Positions 8,202 to 16,553 of a stretch of DNA of 64,000 nt are shown here, in pieces. The notes under the pieces were generated by a model. It saw nothing but the letters and a program-made list of their open reading frames with translations, was not told the DNA's origin and did no database searches. Source of the stretch: Ornithinimicrobium sp. F0845 (lineage in GTDB: Bacteria; Actinomycetota; Actinomycetes; Actinomycetales; Dermatophilaceae); assembly GCF_023015765.1 (NCBI RefSeq), contig NZ_JALKAL010000009.1, positions 62,173 to 126,172 of the forward strand, read 5' to 3'. The position numbers and the translations under genes are program-made. Position 1 is the first letter of the stretch, and each line of letters begins with the position of its first letter.

Positions 8202-9686
8202 GTGACCTCTCCCGGTGCCGCCGAGCAGCGCAGCCCCTGGCCGGCGCTGTGGGCGCTGGTCATCGGCTTCTTCATGATCCTGGTCGACTCGACCATCGTC
8301 TCCGTGGCGACGCCGACGCTGATGCAGGCCTTCGAGACCGACGTCAACGGGGTCCTGTGGGTCACCTCGGCCTACCTGCTGGCGTATGCCGTGCCGCTCC
8401 TGGTCACCGGCCGCCTGGGTGACCGGCTGGGCCCCCGACCCGTCTACCTCACCGGTCTGGCCGTGTTCACGGTCGCGTCCCTGTGGTGCGGTCTCTCCGG
8501 CGAGCTCGGCCTGGGCCTGGGCGGACTGGTCGCGGCGCGCGTCGTCCAGGGCCTCGGCGCGTCGATGATGACCCCACAGACGATGACGGTCATCACCCGC
8601 ACTTTCCCGGCCACCCGGCGCGGCACCGCGATGGCGCTGTGGGGAGCCACGGCAGGCATCGCCACCCTGGCCGGTCCGCTGCTGGGTGGTCTGCTGCTGG
8701 ACACCCTGGGCTGGGAGTGGATCTTCTTCGTGAATGTGCCCGTCGGCCTCATCGGCTGGCTGCTGGCCTGGCGGCTGGTCCCCCGCCTGGAGACGCACGC
8801 GCACCGCTTTGACGGGCTCGGCGTGGCGCTCAGCGCGGTGGGCCTGTTCTGCCTCGTCTTCGGCATCCAGGAGGGCCAGACCTACGACTGGGGCCGGATC
8901 TGGGGGTGGATCTCGGTGCCGTTGCTGATCGCCACGGGGCTGGTGATGCTCGCCGTGTTCGTCTGGTGGCAGGCCCGGCAGCGCGGTGAGCCCCTCGTGC
9001 CGCTGCGGCTGTTCGCCGACCGCAACTTCTCGCTCGCCAACGTCGGCATCACCACGATGGGGTTCACCATCACGGCGATGATCTTCCCGTTCTACATCTG
9101 GGCCCAGTCGGTCCGGGACCTCTCCCCCACCCAGGCGGCGCTGGTGATGGCGCCGTCGTCGGTGCTGTCCTTCCTGCTCGCCCGGCCGGCGGGTCAGCTC
9201 ACCGACCGGGTCCACCCACGGGCCCTGATCACCACCGGCACCGTGCTCCTGGCGGTCGGGCTCTGGCTCCTGACGCAGGCCATGACGCCCACTGCCCCCT
9301 TGTGGCAGGCCCTCGTCGCCGCCGGGGTCCTCGGCGTCGCCAACCCCCTCATCTGGGGACCGCTGTCGACGACCGCCACCCGGAACCTGCCGATGGCCGA
9401 TGCGGGCGCCGGAGCCGGGGTCTACAACACGACGCGCCAGCTGGGAGCCGTGCTGGGCAGCGCCGCGATCGCCGTGCTGATGCAGGCGCGCATCACCGCC
9501 CACCTGGGGGCCGCCGGGCCGGAGGCGGGCACGAGCATGACGGGAGGAGCCGCGCTGCCGCCCGCGGTGGCCGAGGGCCTGGCCCGCGCCATGGCCGAGG
9601 CGATCTACCTGCCGATGGGGGTCATCCTGCTCGGAGCCCTGGCCGCGCTCTTCTTCGAGCGACCGACCCACCTGCTGCGCCGCTGA
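8202..9686 (+). CDS. MFS drug exporter, DHA2 family (14 helices)
   Basis: The protein has 494 residues. The start is typical of proton-driven DHA2 exporters: LVIGFFMILVDSTIVSVATPT in helix 1 with the family Asp, then GRLGDRLGPRPVYLTGL in the loop after helix 2. GATAGIATLAGPLLGGLL is motif C, the antiporter signature. About 14 membrane segments are visible. It presumably exports hydrophobic cations or drugs; the substrate is unknown. The GTG start is 22 nt after the kinase gene, so it could be in that operon. Confidence 0.85.
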   Translation: MTSPGAAEQRSPWPALWALVIGFFMILVDSTIVSVATPTLMQAFETDVNGVLWVTSAYLLAYAVPLLVTGRLGDRLGPRPVYLTGLAVFTVASLWCGLSGELGLGLGGLVAARVVQGLGASMMTPQTMTVITRTFPATRRGTAMALWGATAGIATLAGPLLGGLLLDTLGWEWIFFVNVPVGLIGWLLAWRLVPRLETHAHRFDGLGVALSAVGLFCLVFGIQEGQTYDWGRIWGWISVPLLIATGLVMLAVFVWWQARQRGEPLVPLRLFADRNFSLANVGITTMGFTITAMIFPFYIWAQSVRDLSPTQAALVMAPSSVLSFLLARPAGQLTDRVHPRALITTGTVLLAVGLWLLTQAMTPTAPLWQALVAAGVLGVANPLIWGPLSTTATRNLPMADAGAGAGVYNTTRQLGAVLGSAAIAVLMQARITAHLGAAGPEAGTSMTGGAALPPAVAEGLARAMAEAIYLPMGVILLGALAALFFERPTHLLRR

Positions 9687-9735
9687 GCCACCCCGGACCG
9701 GCGGGGTGTCCGCGCACCGGACTACCGTATGCCGC

Positions 9736-10626
9736 GTGGCTGACCTGACCTCCAACGTCACCGACACCGCCCTGCTCTTCGAGGGCGGCGGGATGCGTGC
9801 CAGCTATACCTCCGGGCTGGTGGTCGCCCTCCTGGAGGCCGGCATCCACCTGGACTGGGTGGGCGGGATCTCCGCGGGGTCCAGCAACGCGTGCAACTAC
9901 CTGTCGCGTGACGCCGACAGGGCGCGCCGCTCGTTCACCGACTTCGCCGCCGACCCGAGGTTCGGCGACGTGCGCACCTTCGTGCGCGGTGACGGCCTCT
10001 TCAACGCCAAGTACATCTACCAGGAGGCCGGGCTGCCCGGCCAGGCGCTCGCCTTCGACTGGGACACCTTCGCCGCGAACCCGGCGCAGCTGCGCATCGG
10101 CGGTTTCAACGCCACCACGGGTGAGCAGGTGCACTGGGGACGGCCCGACTATGCCGACATCCACGACCTGATGATCCGGGTCCAGGCCTCCTCCACGATG
10201 CCCGTGCTGATGCCCCCGGTCACCATCGACGGTGAGGTCTTCGTCGACGGCGCCCTCGGGCCGGCAGGTGGCATCCCGCTGGACGCGGCTCGCGCCGACG
10301 GATACGACCGGTTCCTGGCCGTCCTGACCCGGGAACGCGGCTACGTCAAGCCCCCGCAGGGTGCCGAGTGGTTCTTCCGTCGCCACTTCCGCAAGCTCCC
10401 GGCCGTCGCGGACGCCCTGATGGCACGCGCCGAGCACTACAACGCCACACGCCAGGAGCTGTTCGAGCTGGAGCGGGCGGGACGGGCCTACCTCTTCGTG
10501 CCCGAGCAGATGCCGGTCGGCAACGGGGAGCGCAAGGTCGGCAAGCTGCACGCCAGTCATGCGGCCGGCCTGGCGCAGGCACGGCGTGAGATCCCCGCCA
10601 TCCGGGAGTTCCTCGGGCTCGGCTGA
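9736..10626 (+). CDS. patatin-like phospholipase (YjjU-like)
   Basis: The protein has 296 residues. The GTG start at 9736 places the oxyanion loop FEGGGMRASYTSG at residues 15-27, as usual in the family; an in-frame start 30 nt upstream is less likely. The nucleophile is in GGISAGSSNA (Ser46). The dyad Asp lies in VDGALGPAGGIP near residue 170. It resembles the YjjU class of cytoplasmic patatins that hydrolyse acyl lipids. Confidence 0.85.
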   Translation: MADLTSNVTDTALLFEGGGMRASYTSGLVVALLEAGIHLDWVGGISAGSSNACNYLSRDADRARRSFTDFAADPRFGDVRTFVRGDGLFNAKYIYQEAGLPGQALAFDWDTFAANPAQLRIGGFNATTGEQVHWGRPDYADIHDLMIRVQASSTMPVLMPPVTIDGEVFVDGALGPAGGIPLDAARADGYDRFLAVLTRERGYVKPPQGAEWFFRRHFRKLPAVADALMARAEHYNATRQELFELERAGRAYLFVPEQMPVGNGERKVGKLHASHAAGLAQARREIPAIREFLGLG

Positions 10627-10719
10627 TCACAGCGGACGAGACGCGCGGGAGTGACACCGGACCCATGCCGTGAGGATGCCGGCCGTCCGGTCCCGAGGGG
10701 CGACGGCTAGCCTGCCCGG

Positions 10720-11976
10720 GTGACCACCGGCCCCACTCCCCCGTCCCCCCGCGAGGCGCGTGCCGGCATACTCCTGACGATCGTGCTCGCTGGCCTGGCG
10801 ATGATCGGGCCGTTCACCATCGACACGGTCTTCCCCGGCTTTGAGGCGATGGGGCGCGACTTCGGCGCCAACGAGGCCGCGATGCAGCAGGTCACCAGCG
10901 TCTACCTGCTCGCGTTCGCGGTGATGAGCGTGTTCCACGGCCCCATCTCGGACACGCTGGGTCGCAAGCCGGTGATGCTGACGGGCCTGTCGTTCTACGT
11001 GCTGGCGACCATCGGGTGCGCCCTGGCACCAGACCTCACCATCATGCTCGTGTGCCGCGCGCTGCAGGGTGCCTCGGCGGGTGCCGCCACGATCGTGAGT
11101 CGGGCGGTGATCCGCGACCTCTACAGCGGGCCGGAGGCGCACCGGCTGATGAGCCAGGTGATGATGATCTTCAGCATCGCCCCGGCCGTCGCCCCCGTCG
11201 CGGGCGGACTGCTGCTGGCGTGGGGACCGTGGCCCGTCATCTTCTGGGCGATCGCGGGCTACGGCGTCGCGATCGCGCTCCTCACCGCGGGCGTGCTGCC
11301 CGAGACACTCCCGGCCGAGGACCGGCACCCCCTGCGTCTGGGGCCCGTCCTGGCGGGCCTGTTCGAGGTGGCCCGGCACGCCGGCTTCGCCCGGATGGCG
11401 ATTGCCACCACGTTCATCTTCGCCGCGCAGTTCGTCTACATCGTCGCTGCACCGATCATCGTGGTCGACCTCCTGGGCAAGGGCGAGCAGGACTTCTGGA
11501 TGCTGTTCGTGCCGATGATCGGCGGCATGGTGATCGGTGCCTGGTTGTCCGGGCGGCTGGCCGGGCGGGTCGACACCTCACGGTTGATCGACCGGGCGGT
11601 CGCCCTCGCCCTGGTGGCCGCCGGCCTCAACCTCACCCTGATGTCGACCGTGCCGCAGCTGCCGTATGCCGTGCTGGCCCCCGGCCTGATCGCCGTCGCG
11701 ATCGCCATCGCGTTCCCGGTGCTGCAGCTGGCGATGCTCGACCTCTTCCCGCACCACCGGGGGTCCGCCGCGTCCCTGGCCAGCTTCGCCAGCCTGGTCT
11801 TCAACGCGCTCCTGGCGGGCGTCATCTCGCCGTTCGTGACCAGCTCACTGCTGGTCCTGGCCACCGCGAGCACGGTCTTCGCGGTGATTGGTGCCGGCTT
11901 CTGGATCGTGCACCGGCAGCTGGAAGTCAGGCAGCAGCAGCTGGAGGTCAGGCAGCAGCCGGCGGTCGCGGACTGA
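10720..11976 (+). CDS. MFS multidrug efflux protein, Bcr/CflA family
   Basis: The protein has 418 residues and about 12 helices. It opens with GLAMIGPFTIDTVFPGFEAM and has GPISDTLGRKPVMLTGL in the loop between helices 2 and 3, typical of Bcr/CflA transporters. The substrate is unknown. The C-terminus ends in two copies of QLEVRQQ, encoded by a 21-bp tandem duplication that directly precedes the stop. It is convergent with the two small membrane protein genes that follow. Confidence 0.85.
   Translation: MTTGPTPPSPREARAGILLTIVLAGLAMIGPFTIDTVFPGFEAMGRDFGANEAAMQQVTSVYLLAFAVMSVFHGPISDTLGRKPVMLTGLSFYVLATIGCALAPDLTIMLVCRALQGASAGAATIVSRAVIRDLYSGPEAHRLMSQVMMIFSIAPAVAPVAGGLLLAWGPWPVIFWAIAGYGVAIALLTAGVLPETLPAEDRHPLRLGPVLAGLFEVARHAGFARMAIATTFIFAAQFVYIVAAPIIVVDLLGKGEQDFWMLFVPMIGGMVIGAWLSGRLAGRVDTSRLIDRAVALALVAAGLNLTLMSTVPQLPYAVLAPGLIAVAIAIAFPVLQLAMLDLFPHHRGSAASLASFASLVFNALLAGVISPFVTSSLLVLATASTVFAVIGAGFWIVHRQLEVRQQQLEVRQQPAVAD
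11917..11958 (+). repeat. 21-bp tandem duplication in the efflux gene 3' end
   Basis: There are two copies of a 21-nt unit (11917-11937 and 11938-11958) differing at one base. They encode QLEVRQQ twice at the extreme C-terminus of the transporter. Confidence 0.85.
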
Positions 11977-12385
11977 GCGCGGCATAGATCAGCAGCAGGG
12001 CGGCCGCGCACGCCGCGATCTGCCCACCCAGGGCCGTGAGTCCGGCGAGCAGGACGGCGACGGCCAGTCCCGCGCCGGCCAGGCCCAGCCACCGGTGCTC
12101 GCGGCGGACCCACGCGACGACGATCAGCACGAGGGCGCCCACGAGGAAGACCCGGGCCACGCTCCCTGCGCCGCTCAGCGCGGCGGAGCCGGTCATGAAG
12201 CCCGGTGAGAGGAAGCTGCCGCTGCACCAGATCGTGCCGTCCGCGGTCGGGATGCACATCGAGGGTGCCATCCAGCCCGGGACGTAGGTCTGCGACGACG
12301 TCGTCCACGGCAGTCCCAGCGACAGCACGACCAGCAGTCCGGCGACCACCACCGCGGCACGCTGGCGCGCCGTGGCGGGCACCAC
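11948..12385 (-). CDS. small membrane protein, function unknown
   Basis: The protein has 145 residues. An N-terminal hydrophobic segment (AAVVVAGLLVVLSLGLPW) is followed by a Cys-containing soluble loop (SMCIPTADGTIWCSG) and about three further helices. I do not recognise the family. The GTG start at 12385 follows the stop of the upstream gene without a gap, so the two are translated together. Its 3' end overlaps that of the efflux gene on the other strand. Confidence 0.65.
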   Translation of the reverse strand: MVPATARQRAAVVVAGLLVVLSLGLPWTTSSQTYVPGWMAPSMCIPTADGTIWCSGSFLSPGFMTGSAALSGAGSVARVFLVGALVLIVVAWVRREHRWLGLAGAGLAVAVLLAGLTALGGQIAACAAALLLIYAALSPRPPAAA

Positions 12386-13072
12386 TCAGACCTTCCGGTC
12401 GGGGCTGAGCAGGACCGCGGCGACGGCGCACGCGGTGCCCAGCGTCACCAGGAAGGCCATGTTGGTGCTGATCATCGGCAGCATCAGCAGGGTCCAGAAC
12501 AGGAGCAGACCTCCGGCACCGATCGCCCCGAGGGTCCAGCCGGCGCCGGACAGTGCGGTCCGGGGCAGCATGGCGCCTCCCTGGAGCACGGCCATCAGCG
12601 TGGCGAAGCCCGCCCAGGTCCACGTGTCGCCCCACAGCACGCTGCCCCGGTTGTCCAGGTCGAGGGAGATGCCGAGCACGACCAGCAGCAGCGCCGCGAT
12701 GTGCAGCACCAGGCGCACCACGTCGGCCGTGCTCATCGCGCTGCTGCCGGACACCGGCGCGGCAGCCGTAGCCGCGGCGGCCGTGGCGGTGCCGGCCTGC
12801 GGTGGCCCGCCCTCCGGATGGCCGTAGCCACCCTGTGGTGGGTAGCCGCTCGGTTGTCCAGGTGCGCCCTGTGGTCCAGGTGCGCCGTGTGGTCCAGGGC
12901 CACCCTGGTCAGGTGCCCCCGCACCCTGGGGGTAACCGCCCTGCGGACCCCACGGACCGGGCTGCTGCCCCGGTGCGCCGGAGGGACGACCCTGTTGATC
13001 GGCATACTGCCCCGGCTGTTGCGGCCCCCACGGGTGCCCCTGCCCAGGCTGCGGTCCGGTCGGATTGCTCAC
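12386..13072 (-). CDS. Pro/Gly/Gln-rich membrane protein, function unknown
   Basis: The protein has 228 residues. The GTG start at 13072 was chosen because GGGAGA lies just upstream and upstream sequence in the frame looks non-coding. Residues 1-105 are low complexity (Pro, Gly, Gln, Tyr), like the cytoplasmic tails of many actinobacterial membrane proteins. Four hydrophobic segments follow. It forms a two-gene unit with the next gene. I do not recognise the membrane domain. Confidence 0.65.
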   Translation of the reverse strand: MSNPTGPQPGQGHPWGPQQPGQYADQQGRPSGAPGQQPGPWGPQGGYPQGAGAPDQGGPGPHGAPGPQGAPGQPSGYPPQGGYGHPEGGPPQAGTATAAAATAAAPVSGSSAMSTADVVRLVLHIAALLLVVLGISLDLDNRGSVLWGDTWTWAGFATLMAVLQGGAMLPRTALSGAGWTLGAIGAGGLLLFWTLLMLPMISTNMAFLVTLGTACAVAAVLLSPDRKV

Positions 13073-13220
13073 GTTCTCCCCTTTGCTGTGCTGACGTCCC
13101 GGGCAGCCTATCGGCAGGCTCGGCCAGCCGGACCCTCGCGTCCCTCGCGCTGTCAACCGGTGTCGGGCACTAGGTTTGTCCCATGCACCCGACCGCGGCC
13201 ACCCATCGACGGAGGCTGCG

Positions 13221-14057
13221 ATGAGACGCGCCTACCGGACCACGGGCGGCTCACTCGTCGCTCACGACCAGGGAGCGCACCTGACCGAGTGGGTGGTCGG
13301 CGACACCGCGGTGATCTGGGCGAGCCAGGCCTCTGAGTATGCCGAGGGCCGGGCCATCCGTGGTGGTGTCCCGGTGTGCTGGCCCTGGTTCGCGGCCGGC
13401 CGGTCCGGGGACGTCTCCCCCGCGCACGGCTTTGCCCGGGTCGCCCCGTGGCGCCTCGTCGAGGAAGCTGTGGACCAGCACTCCGTGGTCTTGGCGTGGG
13501 AGCTCACCGGTCAGGATGTGAGGGGCCTGGACGGCAGCGACCTCTTCCCGCACGAGTTCCGGGCACGGCTGCAGGTGCAGGTCGCGGAGGCCGCCACCAT
13601 CTCCCTCACGGTCCGCAACGAGGACCGGGCACCGTTCAGCTACGAGGCCGCGCTGCACACCTACCTGCACGTGGGCGACATCCGTGAGGCACGCGTGGTC
13701 GGCCTCGACGGGGCCGACTACTACGACAAGGTCGACCAGCAGGAGCGGACGCAGACCGGGGACATCCGGTTCGTCGGCGAGACGGACCGGGTCTACACCG
13801 CTGACGGGCCGGTCCGGGTGCAGGACCCGGTGCTGGAACGTACGCTGCTGATCGAGAAGTCCGGCTCTCCGAACACCGTGGTGTGGAACCCCTGGGTCGA
13901 CAAGGGTGCGGCCATGTCGGACTTCGGTGACGACGAGTGGCCGCTGATGGTGTGTGTCGAGGCCGCCAGCGTCGGCGACCGGGCGGTGGTCCTGGAGCCG
14001 GGCGCCGAGCACACGCTGTCCACCCGTGTCCGAGTCCTTGACGAGAGTGGGTCCTGA
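13221..14057 (+). CDS. D-hexose-6-phosphate mutarotase (aldose 1-epimerase-like)
   Basis: The protein has 278 residues. The ATG at 13221 is 5 nt from GGAGG (13211-13215), which decides the start. Signature stretches are GGVPVCWPWFAAG, SPAHGFARVAPWRL with the catalytic His, SYEAALHTYLHVGDI, and WNPWVDKGAAMSDFGDDEW. The enzyme interconverts anomers of glucose 6-phosphate and is cytoplasmic. It overlaps the next gene by one base (TGATG), so the two are coupled. Confidence 0.9.
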   Translation: MRRAYRTTGGSLVAHDQGAHLTEWVVGDTAVIWASQASEYAEGRAIRGGVPVCWPWFAAGRSGDVSPAHGFARVAPWRLVEEAVDQHSVVLAWELTGQDVRGLDGSDLFPHEFRARLQVQVAEAATISLTVRNEDRAPFSYEAALHTYLHVGDIREARVVGLDGADYYDKVDQQERTQTGDIRFVGETDRVYTADGPVRVQDPVLERTLLIEKSGSPNTVVWNPWVDKGAAMSDFGDDEWPLMVCVEAASVGDRAVVLEPGAEHTLSTRVRVLDESGS

Positions 14058-15424
14058 TGGCTGCTGACCGTGACGCCCCGGAGATCTCCGGCGAGGTGCC
14101 CCCTGGCGGGTTCGGCGCCGAGACGCCGGCCGAGAACGAGGGGCTGGACCGCGGCCAGGTCATCGGCGCCGCGATGCTGCAGTGCTCCCGCTGGGCGGGA
14201 CGCTTCATCATCGTCGCGGTCGCCACGGCGATCGTCTTCTGGCTGCTCTCCAAGCTGTGGGTCGGCCTGCTGCCCGTGCTCCTGGCCCTCATCGTCTCGA
14301 CCGTGCTTGCCCCCGCCGTGAGCTGGCTGCGCGGCAAGCGGTGGCCTCCCGCCCTGGCCGCGGCGGTCACCCTGGTGACGGCCGTCCTCCTCGTCCTCGG
14401 GCTGCTCGCGGCGATCGCCCCCTCGATCATCTCCCAGACCGGCGACGTGGTCAGCCAGGCCAGCAAGGGCATCGGCGAGGTGCGCACGTGGCTCGAGGGG
14501 CCGCCCATCAACCTCGACAACGAACAGTTCGACGCAGCCGTGCAGGAGGCGACGGCCTGGCTCCAGGACCGAGCCGCCGACATCGCCTCGGGCGTCTTCA
14601 CGGGAGTGTCCGCGGTCACCTCCGTCCTGGTGACGATGGGTCTGGTCGCCGTGCTGACCTTCTTCTTCATCAAGGACGGGCCGGCCTTCCTGCCCTGGCT
14701 CCAGCGAGCCACCGGCCGGACCGCCGGCCGCCACCTCACCGAGATGCTGACCCGCGTCTGGCTGACCCTCGGCGGGTTCATCCGCACCCAGGCCATCGTC
14801 AGCGCGGTGGACGCCTTCTTCATCGGCCTCGGCCTGGTGCTCCTGGGCGTGCCGCTGGCGCCGGCGCTGGCCGTGCTGACGTTCATGGCCGGATTCATCC
14901 CGCTCGTCGGTGCCTTCGTCGCGGGTGCGCTCGCGGTGCTCGTGGCGCTGGTCTCCAACGGGTGGGTCACGGCGGTGTGGGTGCTGGTCATCGTGCTCGG
15001 CGTGCAGCAGGTCGAGGGCAACGTGCTCCAGCCTCTGCTGCAGAGCCGCAGCATGAAGATGCACCCGGGCATCATCCTGCTCGCCGTGGCCGCCGGTGGC
15101 ACGCTGTTCGGCATCCCGGGGGCCTTCCTGGCCGTGCCCGTCGCGGCCTCGGTCGTGGTCGCCCTGCGCTACTTCTCTGAGCAGGTCGACCTGCGCACCG
15201 GCGACCTCAGACCGGAGGACCTGCAGCTGGCCACCCCGGAGGGTGCGATCACCGCCCGAGAGGCCGAGCTGGCCGGTGCGCGCACCCGCAGCGATCTGGC
15301 CCGCCGAAGCGCTGAGGAACTCGCGGCTGACACCTCTCAGCCGTCGGGCAGAGGTGCCGAGGCCGGCCGCCAGACCGGGTCCGCCCCACGGGGAGGACTC
15401 CGGCGCCGCCTGCGTCGACGGTGA
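14057..15424 (+). CDS. AI-2E family transporter (PerM-like)
   Basis: The protein has 455 residues with about eight membrane segments. It begins with an acidic cytoplasmic stretch, then helices. A soluble periplasmic-side domain (residues ~135-185) follows, then VAVLTFFFIKDGPAFLPWL and the family end block FIPLVGAFVAGALAVLVAL and QVEGNVLQPLLQSRSMKMHPGIILLAVAAG. These permeases are annotated from TqsA; the true substrate is usually unknown. The C-terminal 80 residues are polar and disordered. It is coupled to the mutarotase gene. Confidence 0.85.
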   Translation: MAADRDAPEISGEVPPGGFGAETPAENEGLDRGQVIGAAMLQCSRWAGRFIIVAVATAIVFWLLSKLWVGLLPVLLALIVSTVLAPAVSWLRGKRWPPALAAAVTLVTAVLLVLGLLAAIAPSIISQTGDVVSQASKGIGEVRTWLEGPPINLDNEQFDAAVQEATAWLQDRAADIASGVFTGVSAVTSVLVTMGLVAVLTFFFIKDGPAFLPWLQRATGRTAGRHLTEMLTRVWLTLGGFIRTQAIVSAVDAFFIGLGLVLLGVPLAPALAVLTFMAGFIPLVGAFVAGALAVLVALVSNGWVTAVWVLVIVLGVQQVEGNVLQPLLQSRSMKMHPGIILLAVAAGGTLFGIPGAFLAVPVAASVVVALRYFSEQVDLRTGDLRPEDLQLATPEGAITAREAELAGARTRSDLARRSAEELAADTSQPSGRGAEAGRQTGSAPRGGLRRRLRRR

Positions 15425-15507
15425 ACGGGTCGTCGGGCTGAACGAGTCGGTGCGGCTGAACGGGTCGTCGGACTGAACGGGGCGGTGCGGCTGAACGGGT
15501 AGGTAAC
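15421..15507. repeat. short tandem repeat, 17/18-bp units
   Basis: Four full units and one partial unit start at 15421, 15438, 15456, 15473 and 15491. Each begins (C/G)TGAACG and alternates a 17-nt form ending TCGTCGG with an 18-nt form ending CGGTGCGG, giving a composite 35-bp repeat present twice. It starts at the stop codon of the permease gene and ends just before a hairpin. Confidence 0.85.
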
Positions 15508-15516
15508 CGCACACGG

Positions 15517-15553
15517 CGAGGGCCGCACCGGATGTGCTCCGGTGCGGCCCTCG
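15517..15553. terminator. perfect hairpin, bidirectional terminator
   Basis: The stem is about 15 bp (arm GAGGGCCGCACCGG and its complement) with a 7-nt loop. It lies between the plus-strand permease gene and the convergent csbD-like gene. There is no T-run, as is common for actinobacterial terminators. Confidence 0.8.
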
Positions 15554-15588
15554 GATCGTCTCGTGCGCGGGTCCTGGACCCGGGAGGC

Positions 15589-15774
15589 TCAGCCGTCCGT
15601 GGCGTCCTTCCAGGCGTCCTTGAGATCCTCCCCGGTCTTGCGGACGTCAGCCTCGGCCTGGTCCATCTTGCCCTCGGCCTGCTGACCCTCGTCGTCCCTC
15701 AGGTCGCCCATGGCCTCCTTGGCCTTGCCCTTGGCGTCAATCGCCTCGTTCTTGATCTTGTCGCCCATGCCCAT
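15589..15774 (-). CDS. CsbD family stress protein
   Basis: The protein has 61 residues and is very hydrophilic. It has the CsbD pattern GMGDKIKNEAIDAKGKAKEA followed by MDQAEADVRKTGEDLKDAWK. CsbD-like proteins accumulate under general stress and are sigma-B dependent in several Gram-positives. The ATG at 15774 has GAGGAGG upstream. A GGGTAG sequence (15859-15854 on the minus strand) could be the -10 of a sigma-B-like promoter, but the -35 is poor, so this is only a suggestion. Confidence 0.9.
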   Translation of the reverse strand: MGMGDKIKNEAIDAKGKAKEAMGDLRDDEGQQAEGKMDQAEADVRKTGEDLKDAWKDATDG

Positions 15775-15901
15775 CTCGCATCCTCCTCGTGTGATCGCTT
15801 CCGGACGCCTCCACCGTCTCCCCGGGTGGGCAGCACCGCAACTCGGACCGGCACCTACCCGTTTAGACTCGTCCTGACCAGCGGATTGGCCCTGCACGGC
15901 G

Positions 15902-15917
15902 CATGTTCGCTAACATG
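15902..15917. promoter_or_regulatory. small inverted repeat in the csbD-rbpA intergenic region
   Basis: CATGTT and AACATG flank a 4-nt loop. It lies in the 314-bp gap between divergent csbD-like and rbpA genes and may be an operator. Apart from this and the SigR-type promoter I see nothing else in the gap. Confidence 0.35.
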
Positions 15918-16004
15918 TAGGGCTATCCCCACCGAAGGTGTCCCTGCGAGGCCCGCACTGCCGGACCGCGCCGCACATTCGCGCGCTCGACCGGCACCCG
16001 CCGT

Positions 16005-16031
16005 GGGAACACAGCGCCCGCTCAGAGCGTT
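16005..16031 (+). promoter_or_regulatory. SigR/SigH-type stress promoter of rbpA
   Basis: GGGAAC (16005-16010) and GTT (16029-16031) are separated by exactly 18 nt. This matches the GGAA(T/C)-N18-19-GTT consensus of the thiol-oxidative stress sigma factors SigR (Streptomyces) and SigH (mycobacteria). rbpA is a known SigR target in Streptomyces. The predicted start point is about 50 nt before the rbpA ATG. Confidence 0.75.
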
Positions 16032-16088
16032 GTCACCAACAGTCCGTTTGCATGTAAGACCGTGTTCACAACACGATGGGAGTTCGAC

Positions 16089-16448
16089 ATGGCCGAGAGG
16101 TCCCTCCGAGGCACCAACCTGTCCTGGCTGTCCTTCGAGAGCGATGAGGGCGTCACCTTCTCCGAGCGCCAGATGGTGGCCTACACCTGCCCCGACGGGC
16201 ACGTGACCGAGCTGCCGTTCTCCGTCGAGGCCGAGATCCCGCCGCTGTGGGAGTGCCGCTGCGGCAAGGACGGCAAGCTCAATGACGGCCCCGAGCCCGA
16301 GCTCAAGCCGACCAAGGCTCCGCGCACCCACTGGGACATGCTCCTGGAGCGGCGCACCGTCCCCGAGCTCGAGGAGCTCCTGGAGGAGCGCCTGGCGCTC
16401 CTGCGCGAGAAGCGCGGCGAGAAGCCGCGCCGTCAGCGCACCGCCTGA
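16089..16448 (+). CDS. rbpA: RNA polymerase-binding protein RbpA
   Basis: The protein has 119 residues. RbpA binds the principal sigma factor and RNA polymerase beta subunit and stabilises the open complex; it is confined to actinobacteria. Visible features are the N-terminal tail (RGTNLSWLSFESDEGV), a core domain with Zn ligands (TCPDGH, Cys34, His38; ECRCG, Cys56, Cys58), a basic linker, and the sigma-interaction helices with RTHWDMLLERRTVPELEELL. The start ATG 16089 has GGGAG upstream. The upstream promoter suggests induction by disulfide stress. Confidence 0.95.
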   Translation: MAERSLRGTNLSWLSFESDEGVTFSERQMVAYTCPDGHVTELPFSVEAEIPPLWECRCGKDGKLNDGPEPELKPTKAPRTHWDMLLERRTVPELEELLEERLALLREKRGEKPRRQRTA

Positions 16449-16480
16449 GACGTCACGCGTCCCATTGGGGCGCACAACAA

Positions 16481-16513
16481 AGGGGCCCACCCGGTTCGTC
16501 CGGGTGGGCCCCT
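16481..16513. terminator. strong hairpin between rbpA and fxsA
   Basis: A 14-bp perfect stem (AGGGGCCCACCCGG and its complement) has a 5-nt loop. It serves convergent transcription from both sides. Confidence 0.85.
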
Positions 16514-16553
16514 AGCTGTGCGCCGGCGCTGCATCAGCCGGCGCATCGGTGGG

